From an uncultured Veillonella sp. (lineage in GTDB: Bacteria > Bacillota > Negativicutes > Veillonellales > Veillonellaceae), in NCBI GenBank assembly GCA_900549805.1, contig URPV01000034.1, positions 1 to 13,403 of the forward strand: a stretch of DNA of 13,403 bases, in the 5' to 3' direction. Of the stretch, positions 1 to 7,095 are shown piece by piece. Position numbers and translations under genes: made by a program. Within the stretch, counting starts at the first letter, position 1. Every line of letters begins with the position of its first letter. The notes beneath the pieces were generated by a model that saw only the letters and a list, made by a program, of their open reading frames with translations, made no database searches and was not told the DNA's origin.

Positions 1-75
1 GGAGCTGGCGATAGGAATTGAACCCACAACCTGCTGATTACAAGTCAGCTGCTCTACCAATTGAGCTACGCCAGC
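1..75 (-). tRNA. tRNA-Thr (anticodon UGU), 3' end at window edge
   Basis: The reverse complement folds into a full cloverleaf. It has a 7-bp acceptor stem (GCTGGCG with CGCCAGC), a 4-bp D stem around AATTGGTA, an anticodon arm GCTGA-CTTGTAA-TCAGC, a 5-nt variable loop, and a T arm with the TTCAATT loop whose 5-bp stem includes two G-U pairs. The anticodon TGT (positions 40-42) reads threonine ACN codons. The 73-nt body is 3-75. Positions 1-2 supply CC after the discriminator U, so an encoded CCA is likely, but its last base lies outside the window. It is separated from the upstream exported-protein gene by a terminator and has its own promoter. Confidence 0.96.
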
Positions 76-89
76 ATTTCACAAGAGAT

Positions 90-119
90 ATCTTATCATC
101 TTGTCACCTAAGCCGTCAA
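90..119 (-). promoter_or_regulatory. Predicted sigma-70-type promoter of tRNA-Thr
   Basis: On the minus strand TTGACG (114-119) matches the -35 consensus at 5 of 6 bases. After an 18-bp spacer comes TAAGAT (90-95) as the -10 box, 14 bp before the mature tRNA 5' end. This would start transcription about 7-8 nt before the tRNA. It lies downstream of the terminator at 148-200, so the tRNA should be transcribed separately from the six-gene operon. Confidence 0.65.
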
Positions 120-147
120 TAACTTTTTTATGTAAGCAAATAACACC

Positions 148-200
148 ATAAAAAGGTCACTTCGTCTTAGTGCTTAACTAATATACCAAAAGTGACCTTT
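148..200 (-). terminator. Rho-independent terminator of the cca...exported-protein operon
   Basis: The arms AAAGGTCACTT (152-162) and AAGTGACCTTT (190-200) are perfect reverse complements. The 27-nt loop between them contains a second small stem (TTAGT 167-171 with ACTAA 177-181). Read on the minus strand, the stem runs directly into TTTTT (positions 154-150), the expected polarity for the gene ending at 294. On the plus strand the following T run is only three bases, so it should act mainly on minus-strand transcripts. The long loop makes it less compact than the other terminators here. Confidence 0.75.
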
Positions 201-293
201 ACTATGCAAGTATTTTTTATTACTATTTTAATTTTTCTGGCCAAACCTTGGATTCAAAAATAAGACTCCCCTATACCCAAGACTCCTACGAGA

Positions 294-1667
294 CTAGTGC
301 AATTGATCAGCAGGACGATCGGAAAGCATAATATTCTTTATGAACTTCGTGTTAGCATCCACTACAAAGATTAAATACTCCTGTTTCTTATTGGGATTGC
401 GGTATTGGTAAACCCGCATATCTTTATGACCGTTAAATTCCTGATAAACCCGCTGAGGACGACCATAGACAAAGAGCATTAGATAATAGGTGTCACCAAT
501 ACAGATTCCCCGCCTTGTTGGCGTATCATGGTTGACATAAACCCGATTGATTAAATGATCAGGTCCGGCACTAACAGCATAGTCATCATATCCAATGAAA
601 GAAGAACCATACACCTCTCCTTGTGTCTTCCAGGTTTGATCCCCATCATTGATAAAATGATCGCCAATTCTACGACCCCGCAAAACAAAGTCTTGGTCAC
701 TTAGGCGATTCACTTCATACGTATGCATAGCTGTTTTCGGCCCGCTAAAACGAGCCCATGCCTGACCATCTACCAAATCGATAGCGACTACCTTAGAGTC
801 CTTAAAGATGAAGACCAAATATTTTCTATCTGCCTGTGCCACGCCCGCATCATCCGATGCCAGACTTTGGATATGGCCAGGGTCTTCCTTCAAGTCCCAT
901 ACATAGACGAAGATAATCTCATTAGACTTACTATTCTTCCACATGGCATTAGGTGAACCATAGGAGAAAACCACTTCTCCACGGGAGCTACCCACTCCTA
1001 TATCACGGATGGTATGTAGATTCTTATCCGTCACATGAAGGTTAGTCAATGCACCGGCCTCATACCAATAGTGACCACTATAATCCAAGAGAGGATCCTC
1101 CAATCGGCGACTAGTTGTAGTATCCCCCATATAAACAGTGGCTTCTACACCTGGATAGGAATAAGTTCTAAAGGGTCCCTGATTTACCACACGACTGGGT
1201 TCAGGCTTAGGAATTTGATCGATAGATTCGCCCAAAGTCCAAGGGTCTAAAGCCATATCATACTCATCTATAGGGTCCAAACTTCCCGCCGTATACGAGT
1301 TACCAACCTCATCGAGACGATTAATCTTAGTCTTTTTTATGACTATATTTTCCTGCTTGGATTCAGGGGATTCTTGATAAGCTACGATAGCATTACGCTC
1401 AGCAAGCCATAAGTTAGGTTCCTCTTGCAATCCAATCTTATTAACCTTCACAGCTCTACCTGTCTTCTCCTTGACAGACAAGAGGGCAGCCTTAAGGTCT
1501 ACGGTCTTAGTCTGGTTAAGGGCTTGATTATCCGCCGATGAACCTGCTGCTTGACGGCTGTAGCCAGCAGCGACCAAGCCGTCCACCCCCTCTGCATAGC
1601 TCTGACACAGGGCACCAGCTCCCACAGTCAAGGCTAAGAATAAGGTTTTATACAGCTTATTTCCCAT
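294..1667 (-). CDS. Exported protein of unknown function with a duplicated domain
   Basis: I do not recognise the family. The 457-residue product starts with a classical signal peptide: lysines at 4 and 7, a hydrophobic core at about 8-20, and a likely signal peptidase I site after Ser-Tyr-Ala (23-25). Cys21 is preceded by Leu, so the lipobox is poor and a lipoprotein is unlikely. Residues 26-160 are polar and probably partly disordered. Two related segments follow, about 166-300 and 313-450. Each has an aromatic beta-rich start, a turn of the type I-G-x-G-S/D, a tyrosine-glycine-x-proline motif (YGSP 236-239, YGRP 401-404), and a beta hairpin (KYLVFIF / EYLIFVV) ending in I-x-L. The start overlaps the 3' end of hypB by 11 nt, with GGAAG upstream, so translation is probably coupled to hypB. 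It is the last gene of the operon. An envelope or surface role is inferred only from the signal peptide. Confidence 0.9.
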   Translation of the reverse strand: MGNKLYKTLFLALTVGAGALCQSYAEGVDGLVAAGYSRQAAGSSADNQALNQTKTVDLKAALLSVKEKTGRAVKVNKIGLQEEPNLWLAERNAIVAYQESPESKQENIVIKKTKINRLDEVGNSYTAGSLDPIDEYDMALDPWTLGESIDQIPKPEPSRVVNQGPFRTYSYPGVEATVYMGDTTTSRRLEDPLLDYSGHYWYEAGALTNLHVTDKNLHTIRDIGVGSSRGEVVFSYGSPNAMWKNSKSNEIIFVYVWDLKEDPGHIQSLASDDAGVAQADRKYLVFIFKDSKVVAIDLVDGQAWARFSGPKTAMHTYEVNRLSDQDFVLRGRRIGDHFINDGDQTWKTQGEVYGSSFIGYDDYAVSAGPDHLINRVYVNHDTPTRRGICIGDTYYLMLFVYGRPQRVYQEFNGHKDMRVYQYRNPNKKQEYLIFVVDANTKFIKNIMLSDRPADQLH

Positions 1668-2316
1668 GACGTTCTTCCAATCTTGCTCGTAACCAATTAG
1701 TCCAATTAGCTAATCCATCTTGCTTTAGGCATGATACCTCAAATACATCTCCACTAGGATTAAGGTTCTTAATATCCCGCAAAGCCTTATCCATATCGAA
1801 AGGAACATAAGGGAGAAGGTCAATCTTATTGAGCAGTATAGCTTTAGCCTCCTTAAAGATTAATGGATACTTCAAGGGTTTATCCTCCCCTTCTGTAACA
1901 GAAAGAACCGTTACCTTTGCATGTTCCCCAATATCGAATTCCGCAGGACATACCAAGTTGCCCACATTTTCAATGATAATCAGATCCAACTTATCCAGGT
2001 CTAATTCTTGAAGAGCATTTTCAATCATTTGCGCATCCAAGTGGCAACCCCCTACCGTATTAATTTGTAAGACAGGTACGCCAATGGCATGAATCCGTTC
2101 CGCATCCTTAGAGGTAAAGAGGTCCCCTTCGATAACAGCGATATTATAATCCTGAGACAGCTCCTTAAGGGTAGCCTCTAAAAGGGAGGTCTTACCTGCT
2201 CCAGGAGAACCCATGAGATTAAAGACATAAATATTATGTTTTTCAAACAATTCTTTTAACGAATTAGCAATGGCATCGTTTTTCTCGAGCACATTGGTCA
2301 TCACTTGTACTTCCAT
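1657..2316 (-). CDS. hypB: HypB, GTPase for nickel insertion into hydrogenase
   Basis: A SIMIBI-class GTPase that, with HypA, loads Ni into [NiFe]-hydrogenase precursors (or, in some bacteria, urease) in the cytoplasm. The 219-residue protein shows a P-loop GSPGAGKT (36-43), the family signature GGCHLDA (89-95) and IENVGNLVCP (115-124), and the guanine-specificity motif NKID (163-166). Cys91, His92 and Cys123 fit the G-domain metal site at the dimer interface. There is no N-terminal CxxCGC high-affinity Ni site and no His-rich stretch, so this is the short, non-storage form. The start at 2316 has AGGAG 8 nt upstream, overlapping the hypA stop region, 9 nt after hypA. The 3' end overlaps the exported-protein gene. 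No hydrogenase structural gene and no hypCDEF is in the window, so the client enzyme is encoded elsewhere. Confidence 0.96.
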   Translation of the reverse strand: MEVQVMTNVLEKNDAIANSLKELFEKHNIYVFNLMGSPGAGKTSLLEATLKELSQDYNIAVIEGDLFTSKDAERIHAIGVPVLQINTVGGCHLDAQMIENALQELDLDKLDLIIIENVGNLVCPAEFDIGEHAKVTVLSVTEGEDKPLKYPLIFKEAKAILLNKIDLLPYVPFDMDKALRDIKNLNPSGDVFEVSCLKQDGLANWTNWLRARLEERHGK

Positions 2317-2325
2317 ACTAGTCTC

Positions 2326-2667
2326 CTAATCTATATCAATCGAAGTAACGCGCAATTCCTTACCAGAAGCGGTTTGTACGATACGGCTGCCACACTTAGG
2401 ACAGACAAATACATACTCTTTTACATCGAACATGGTACCACAATCAAAACAACGCCCTACAATAGGAACTAAGTTGATGTCCAACTTAGCTCCTTGAGCA
2501 GCCGTCCCTTGGATGACAGATTCCCAACAAAAGTGCAGGGCATCCGGTTCTACACCACTCATCATCCCCACATCCAACTGAACGGAATGAACCTGACTGG
2601 CATCATTATTCTTCATTGTATCGAGGACGATATCCACAATCCCCTCAGCAATTGACATTTCGTGCAT
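2326..2667 (-). CDS. hypA: HypA, hydrogenase nickel metallochaperone
   Basis: A small Ni/Zn protein that hands nickel to the hydrogenase large subunit together with HypB. I place the start at 2667, not at the upstream in-frame ATG at 2679, because the family needs Met-His-Glu at the N-terminus (His2 and the N-terminal amine bind Ni), and MHEMSIA begins there with GAGG 6 nt upstream. This gives 113 residues, the usual length. Zinc ligands sit at Cys73, Cys76, Cys89 and Cys92 (CFDC and CPKC), the same spacing as in E. coli HypA. With this start the gene overlaps the 3' end of folD by 23 nt, and its Shine-Dalgarno lies inside folD, which suggests translational coupling. hypB follows after 9 nt. 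Confidence 0.95.
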   Translation of the reverse strand: MHEMSIAEGIVDIVLDTMKNNDASQVHSVQLDVGMMSGVEPDALHFCWESVIQGTAAQGAKLDINLVPIVGRCFDCGTMFDVKEYVFVCPKCGSRIVQTASGKELRVTSIDID

Positions 2668-3493
2668 GATAGGCCTCATAAACTGCTTCTAACATCATAG
2701 TTGTGGTCACTGAACCAACGCCACCAGGTACAGGCGTAATGGCAGAAGCCACTGAGACCACGGCATCATAATCTACATCGCCTACGGTCTTACCGTCTAA
2801 ATCATTAATGCCGACATCTAGTATAACGGCACCCTCTTTCACCATAGAGGCAGTGATCATATGAGGACGACCAGCAGCAGCAATCAAGATATCAGCCTTT
2901 TTTACATGGTCCGCTAAATCGCGTGTTCGAGAATGGCAGATAGTCACCGTGCCATGCCCCTCCAGAGCCATGAGTGCCACCGGTTTACCAATTACCTGGC
3001 TGCGACCAACGACAACCACATGCTTACTAGCTAAGGAAATTCCATAATAGTCCAAAATAGCTAGGCAAGCCTTAGCGGTACAGGGGGCAAAACCGCCCTT
3101 ACCGGCAGCCACTAGGCCAATATTGTAGGTGGTCAAGCCATCGATATCCTTGGCTGGATCCAACCTATCCAAGAGAACTTCTGTATCAATATGCTTAGGC
3201 ATAGGCATGAGGGGAAGGATCCCATAAACCCGAGGGTCTTCATTCAATTCTTTAAGAGCCGCTTCTACCTCCTCTTGGCTAGTCTCTTCAGGAAGAGCCT
3301 TTAAGATAAAACCAAGACCAGCAGCCTTAGCCGTCTTCTCCATAAAGGATGCGTACATACGAGCCCCATGGTCATGCCCCACTAAGAGAACAGCCATGGT
3401 CAATTGAATTCCTTGCTCAGCGAGAGCCGCTAATTTATGACATAACTCAGCCTTATGAGCATCTGCTACAGGCTTACCTTTTAATTCAATCAT
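2645..3493 (-). CDS. folD: FolD-family methylene-THF dehydrogenase/cyclohydrolase, atypical active site
   Basis: The family interconverts 5,10-methylene-, methenyl- and 10-formyl-tetrahydrofolate in the cytosol. The 282-residue length is normal. Conserved features include Y47, the KDIDG segment with D118, the NADP-binding VVVVGRSQVIGKP (160-171), CHSRT (186-190), GAVILDVGIN (221-230) and TPVPGGVG (253-260). Several otherwise near-invariant positions are changed. The catalytic lysine of the Y-x-x-x-K motif (K54 in E. coli) is Met51, the glutamine of the GILVQLPLP motif (Q98) is Leu95, PCTP reads PCTA (137-140), and GGVGPMT reads GGVGSVT. The fold is therefore secure, but cyclohydrolase activity in particular is doubtful. 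A TGAGG Shine-Dalgarno overlaps the stop of the penicillin-binding-protein gene 10 nt upstream, and hypA starts inside its 3' end. It may be a monofunctional dehydrogenase or a specialised paralogue; which one cannot be told from here. Confidence 0.9.
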   Translation of the reverse strand: MIELKGKPVADAHKAELCHKLAALAEQGIQLTMAVLLVGHDHGARMYASFMEKTAKAAGLGFILKALPEETSQEEVEAALKELNEDPRVYGILPLMPMPKHIDTEVLLDRLDPAKDIDGLTTYNIGLVAAGKGGFAPCTAKACLAILDYYGISLASKHVVVVGRSQVIGKPVALMALEGHGTVTICHSRTRDLADHVKKADILIAAAGRPHMITASMVKEGAVILDVGINDLDGKTVGDVDYDAVVSVASAITPVPGGVGSVTTTMMLEAVYEAYHARNVNC

Positions 3494-3503
3494 ATATACC
3501 TCA

Positions 3504-5462
3504 CTAATGTGTAAAGTTTACAGTTATCGTATCGCCTTCATCTACTGTTGCACCAGGTCTTGGGTCTTGATTGACCGCTGTACCCGTGCCGATAGGTTTA
3601 AAGTTAAGCTTAGTCTTAGTAAGCCAATCCCGCACTTGTCCTAATGTGAAGCCATCAAAATTAGGCAACACTAAGGATCCATTCTGGTAGGATGGTTCTG
3701 GTAGGCTCTGTTGCTTCACGGCCTTAGCCTGAGACTTGTCCCGTACAGAAGGAGAAAGTTGGAAGTAACGAACCAGTTGAGAAGCTATATCCCGGAATAC
3801 AGGGGCTGCAATTTGCCCGCCATAAATGGATCCCGCCGTTGGCGTATCGATAGTGACCAAAATAACAAATCGCGGATCCTCTACAGGGCCAAAGCCTACG
3901 AAGGAGGCAATATACTGCCCTGGCAAATAACCACCAGCTTCGGTATTAAGTTTTTCCGCAGTCCCTGTCTTACCAGCGAACTTATAGCCTTCTACCATAG
4001 CATGGCTGCCGCCACCAGTAGAGACTTCCTGTTCCATAATATCTTTTATGGTATCAGCGGTCTCTTGTGGAATTGGTTCCCCTGCCTGGCTGTCCTCCAT
4101 ACTTTGGTCAATAGATCCATCAGGATTGTTGAGGGATTGAACAATATGAGGCTTCATCATAGTCCCATGATTAGCAATGGCTCCCATAGCTTGCACCATT
4201 TGTAGTGGTGTAACCGCGATCCCTTGGCCGAACGACATGGACGCCGTATCGCCAGGAATCATGTCTGCCGGATCATAAAGGATGCCATCACCTTCCCCTG
4301 GCAATTCGATACCCGTAGCCTTACCAAATCCATAACGGCGCACATAATCAGACAGAATATCCTTGCCTGTATCTAGACCCATACGGACCATGCCCGTATT
4401 GAGGGACATCTTGATAATATCCACCATACGGACTATCCCATGCCCTTCCCCATCCCAGTTACGGATGGTCCGACCATTCACCACGATGGAGCCCGTATCA
4501 TTATAGGTCGTATTAAGGGTCCACTTACCCGTGGCTAGAGCTATAGAGGCGATAATTGGCTTAAAGGTAGACCCTGGTTCATAGAGGTCCGTCACGGCTG
4601 TATTCTTAAAGGCCGCTTCAGAGCTCTTGTAGTATTGGTTAGGATCATAGGTAGGACGGTTGGCCATAGCCAAAATTTCACCAGTCTTAGGGTCCATAAT
4701 GATAACACTAGCCCGTGTTGGTTTAACTGTAGCCATCACATTATCCAAGGCCCGTTCGGCAATAAATTGGACTGTCGAATCCACAGTAAGGGTGACAGAT
4801 TTACCTTCTTCTGGCAAGTACTGTTGCATAACAGATCCAAAAATGGCATTACCCGCTGGATCAGTCATGACCAACTCTCTCTGCTCCCCTCCCTTAAGAC
4901 GGTCATCATAAACCATTTCAATGCCATCCAGGCCTTTATCATCGGTCCCCACAAAGCCCAATACATGGGCCAAGAGATTGCCATTAGGATAGTAACGTTT
5001 ACTTTCTTCTACATACTTGAGACCATCTAAAGAGTTCTCATCTAAGACTTTTTGAAGGGCCCGAGACTTATCGGCATCCATCATCCGTTGAATCCACACA
5101 AAAGAGGTATCTTCATTAAGTTTTTCTACTATTTTTTCCTTTGGTAAGTCTACGTAGGGACCGATAAGGTCCGCAACCTCTTCTGGGCTACGATCCTTAA
5201 GCATTTGTGGATCCGCATACAGGGACTTAGTCACCACGGACATGGCCATCGGACTCCCATGGCGGTCATAAATAGTCCCCCGCGGAGACTGAAGCTTACG
5301 TTCGCGCTGAACTTGGTCCAAATTCTTAGATTCCAATGAGTTTTGCGTGATAACTTGCAGCCAAAAAAGACGACCTGCTAAAAGTAGACCTAGCCCTCCC
5401 ATCAGTAAGATGAACCACGCAGTTCGATTGGTAAGGGTTGTGCGCATTTTAGTTAATTTCAT
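3504..5462 (-). CDS. Class B penicillin-binding protein (FtsI/SpoVD type) with PASTA domain
   Basis: A membrane-anchored peptidoglycan transpeptidase of 652 residues. Order: short cytoplasmic tail, one transmembrane helix (about 14-36), PBP dimerisation domain starting near RGTIYDRHG (61-69), transpeptidase domain, and one C-terminal PASTA domain (about 597-651, ending DEGDTITVNF). Catalytic motifs are intact: STFK (298-301, nucleophile Ser298), SLN (353-355) and KTGT (498-501). A single PASTA repeat fits the SpoVD/PBP2 group, which crosslinks septal or spore peptidoglycan. The gene lies outside a mur/mra cluster, so whether this is the main division enzyme or a second copy is open. The start at 5462 has AGGGGAG 7 nt upstream and overlaps the 3' end of cca by 14 nt. 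folD follows after a 10-nt gap. Confidence 0.95.
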   Translation of the reverse strand: MKLTKMRTTLTNRTAWFILLMGGLGLLLAGRLFWLQVITQNSLESKNLDQVQRERKLQSPRGTIYDRHGSPMAMSVVTKSLYADPQMLKDRSPEEVADLIGPYVDLPKEKIVEKLNEDTSFVWIQRMMDADKSRALQKVLDENSLDGLKYVEESKRYYPNGNLLAHVLGFVGTDDKGLDGIEMVYDDRLKGGEQRELVMTDPAGNAIFGSVMQQYLPEEGKSVTLTVDSTVQFIAERALDNVMATVKPTRASVIIMDPKTGEILAMANRPTYDPNQYYKSSEAAFKNTAVTDLYEPGSTFKPIIASIALATGKWTLNTTYNDTGSIVVNGRTIRNWDGEGHGIVRMVDIIKMSLNTGMVRMGLDTGKDILSDYVRRYGFGKATGIELPGEGDGILYDPADMIPGDTASMSFGQGIAVTPLQMVQAMGAIANHGTMMKPHIVQSLNNPDGSIDQSMEDSQAGEPIPQETADTIKDIMEQEVSTGGGSHAMVEGYKFAGKTGTAEKLNTEAGGYLPGQYIASFVGFGPVEDPRFVILVTIDTPTAGSIYGGQIAAPVFRDIASQLVRYFQLSPSVRDKSQAKAVKQQSLPEPSYQNGSLVLPNFDGFTLGQVRDWLTKTKLNFKPIGTGTAVNQDPRPGATVDEGDTITVNFTH

Positions 5463-6894
5463 GGGTATCTCCCCTTACTTCTAATCCTTCTAATCGTTTC
5501 TTCTTTTTCTCAAGGGCCTCCAAGAGAGCCTCCGCTTCATTGGAGATTCGACCAGACCGCACTTGCTCCAAGAGGTAGGGCATATACGTCTTGGCCTCCT
5601 TACCCATAGCAGAAATCAAACGGCCATCATAGTGGAGTTCCCTACTATGAATAGGCATTTGATCCACCAAGTCCAAAAGGCAGTCTCGAAAAGAATCATT
5701 TCCCTTTGTAGAAGCATGGGGCTTGCCACAAGCTATAATATCCGCTGCACAAACAGCGGCCAATTGTCTAAAAGCATCCTTGAGTTCAGCTTGGGACCGA
5801 TAGGCACCAGACTGAATTTCCTTGCGGACCCACCTAGCAGCATCCGCCTCACCGTGTTGGGCAAAGAAATGGAACTTCATATGTTCCTTAACTAGCCAGC
5901 CTACGCGGTCTGCAAAGGTCTTTCCATAGCCCAAGCGCATCAATAAATCATGGGCCAATTGAGCCCCCACATGGTCATGTCCCCAATCCGTGAGGCGCCC
6001 CTTGCGAACTGCCCTAACGCCATCTAGGCCCTTGCCCACATCGTGGAGGAGGGCTCCCCAGCGGAGGATGGGATCTGGCGCTATTTCTTGAACCGCCACC
6101 AAAGTATGATACCAAGCGTCAAACTCATGAAAGTCTTTCTCTTGTTGCAGGCCTACTAAGTGGGATAATTCCGGCAGTATATCAATAGTCCGAAGAGCCT
6201 TCCCATCATTATAGGTGCATTGGCAAGCAGCCAAACCCGATTGCACTAATATATCTAAGCCCTTAGCTACAGCTGGTTCCAAAAGGAGTTGATCCAGCTC
6301 ACTCCGCACTCGTTCCAAAGATAGGCCAGACACACGATCAAAGGCTTGGGGCATAGCCTCTAGAAGGGCCTTAGTAGGCAAAAAATCTAATTTAGCCACA
6401 AAGCGACAAGCCCGGAAAAGACGCAATGCATCCTCTCGAAAACGATCCACCGGATTACCTATAGTTACAAGCCGTTTCTTTTTGAGGTCTTCTTGACCTC
6501 CTACTAAGTCGATGATACAACCATCCTTATCCATGGCCATACCATTGACAGTAAAATCTCTTCGTAGTACATCTTCTTCTAAGCTATCCGCATATTCAAT
6601 CGCTTCTGGTCGATGAGCATGGACGCCATAAAACTCTCGGCGATAGGTAGCCACTTCATAGGTCTTATGATCTACGCCCACAACGACTACACCGAAGGCC
6701 TTGCCCACTAAATTAGCATGGCTAGCACCTGCTTGTGTAAGAATCTCTATAACCTGATTTGGGTGCGCTGCAGTAACAATGTCAAAGTCATGAGGTTCTC
6801 GCCCCATGAGGAGGTCCCGGACGGCGCCGCCTACTAAGTAGGCCTCATAGCCAGCCCCATTGAGCCAAGTCAAAATCTTTTTTGCCCCTTCCAT
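5449..6894 (-). CDS. cca: CCA tRNA nucleotidyltransferase with HD domain
   Basis: A class II nucleotidyltransferase that adds or repairs the 3' CCA end of tRNAs using CTP and ATP. The 481-residue protein has the head-domain signature GGAVRD (22-27) and metal-binding DFD (36-38), RRDFTVNGMA (111-120), and the RFREDALRLFRACRF block (151-165) that selects nucleotides. A C-terminal HD phosphohydrolase-type domain follows with LLHDVGKG (282-289) and GHDH (305-308), then a lysine-rich tail at about 463-468. The HD domain suggests added phosphatase or phosphodiesterase activity, as in other long bacterial CCA enzymes. A strong AAAGGAGG lies 5 nt before the ATG at 6894. It is the first gene of the six-gene operon and overlaps the penicillin-binding-protein start by 14 nt. 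Confidence 0.95.
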   Translation of the reverse strand: MEGAKKILTWLNGAGYEAYLVGGAVRDLLMGREPHDFDIVTAAHPNQVIEILTQAGASHANLVGKAFGVVVVGVDHKTYEVATYRREFYGVHAHRPEAIEYADSLEEDVLRRDFTVNGMAMDKDGCIIDLVGGQEDLKKKRLVTIGNPVDRFREDALRLFRACRFVAKLDFLPTKALLEAMPQAFDRVSGLSLERVRSELDQLLLEPAVAKGLDILVQSGLAACQCTYNDGKALRTIDILPELSHLVGLQQEKDFHEFDAWYHTLVAVQEIAPDPILRWGALLHDVGKGLDGVRAVRKGRLTDWGHDHVGAQLAHDLLMRLGYGKTFADRVGWLVKEHMKFHFFAQHGEADAARWVRKEIQSGAYRSQAELKDAFRQLAAVCAADIIACGKPHASTKGNDSFRDCLLDLVDQMPIHSRELHYDGRLISAMGKEAKTYMPYLLEQVRSGRISNEAEALLEALEKKKKRLEGLEVRGDTHEIN

Positions 6895-6932
6895 GGGAAC
6901 CTCCTTTCACGTACACATATTAATACTATTTT

Positions 6933-6961
6933 ATTGTACTACAAAATGACTTTTCTGACTT
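6933..6961 (-). promoter_or_regulatory. Tentative promoter of the cca operon
   Basis: The minus strand between the hcp terminator and cca is AT-rich. TACAAT (6933-6938) is a good -10 box. The -35 position 17 bp upstream reads AAGTCA (6956-6961), a weak match. An 11-bp palindrome TTGTA-C-TACAA (6934-6944) overlaps the -10 box and could be an operator, although palindromes this short are common. A promoter is expected somewhere in 6905-6990 because the upstream gene is terminated at 7003-7066; the exact box is uncertain. Confidence 0.35.
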
Positions 6962-7002
6962 GGTCTTTAGCCCCTTTGTAAAAGAGCCATAAAAATTCAC
7001 AA

Positions 7003-7066
7003 AAAAAGGACTAGGACTCTAGGCCGACCTACTTATAGAGGTCGCCCAGAGTTCCTAGCCCCTTTT
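7003..7066 (-). terminator. Rho-independent terminator of hcp
   Basis: A long two-part hairpin: outer arms around CTAGGACTCT (7011-7020) and AGAGTTCCTAG (7048-7058), with a small bulge, and an inner stem CGACCT (7025-7030) with AGGTCG (7039-7044). On the minus strand it runs into seven T (7007-7001), placing it about 30 bp after the hcp stop. The plus-strand side ends in CCCCTTTT, so weak bidirectional action is possible, but no plus-strand gene enters from the left. Confidence 0.88.
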
Positions 7067-7095
7067 GATGGAGTGTTAGAAGTCTATGCCTTCAA

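Noticed and set aside
201..293. Short AT-rich stretch between the operon terminator and the exported-protein stop
   Set aside because: No ORF, strong promoter or conserved structure seen; it reads as ordinary 3' untranslated sequence.
2668..2679. Upstream in-frame ATG giving hypA four extra residues
   Set aside because: The nickel site needs the N-terminal Met-His-Glu, which is formed only with the start at 2667; GAGG is well spaced for that ATG.
3711..4205. Plus-strand ORF of 164 codons inside the penicillin-binding-protein gene
   Set aside because: Opposite a gene with all three transpeptidase motifs intact; it has no start signals or recognisable protein features.
6934..6944. TTGTACTACAA palindrome near the cca promoter as a regulator site
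   Set aside because: Only 5-bp half sites in AT-rich DNA; it is not repeated elsewhere in the window and does not resemble the dyad before hcp.
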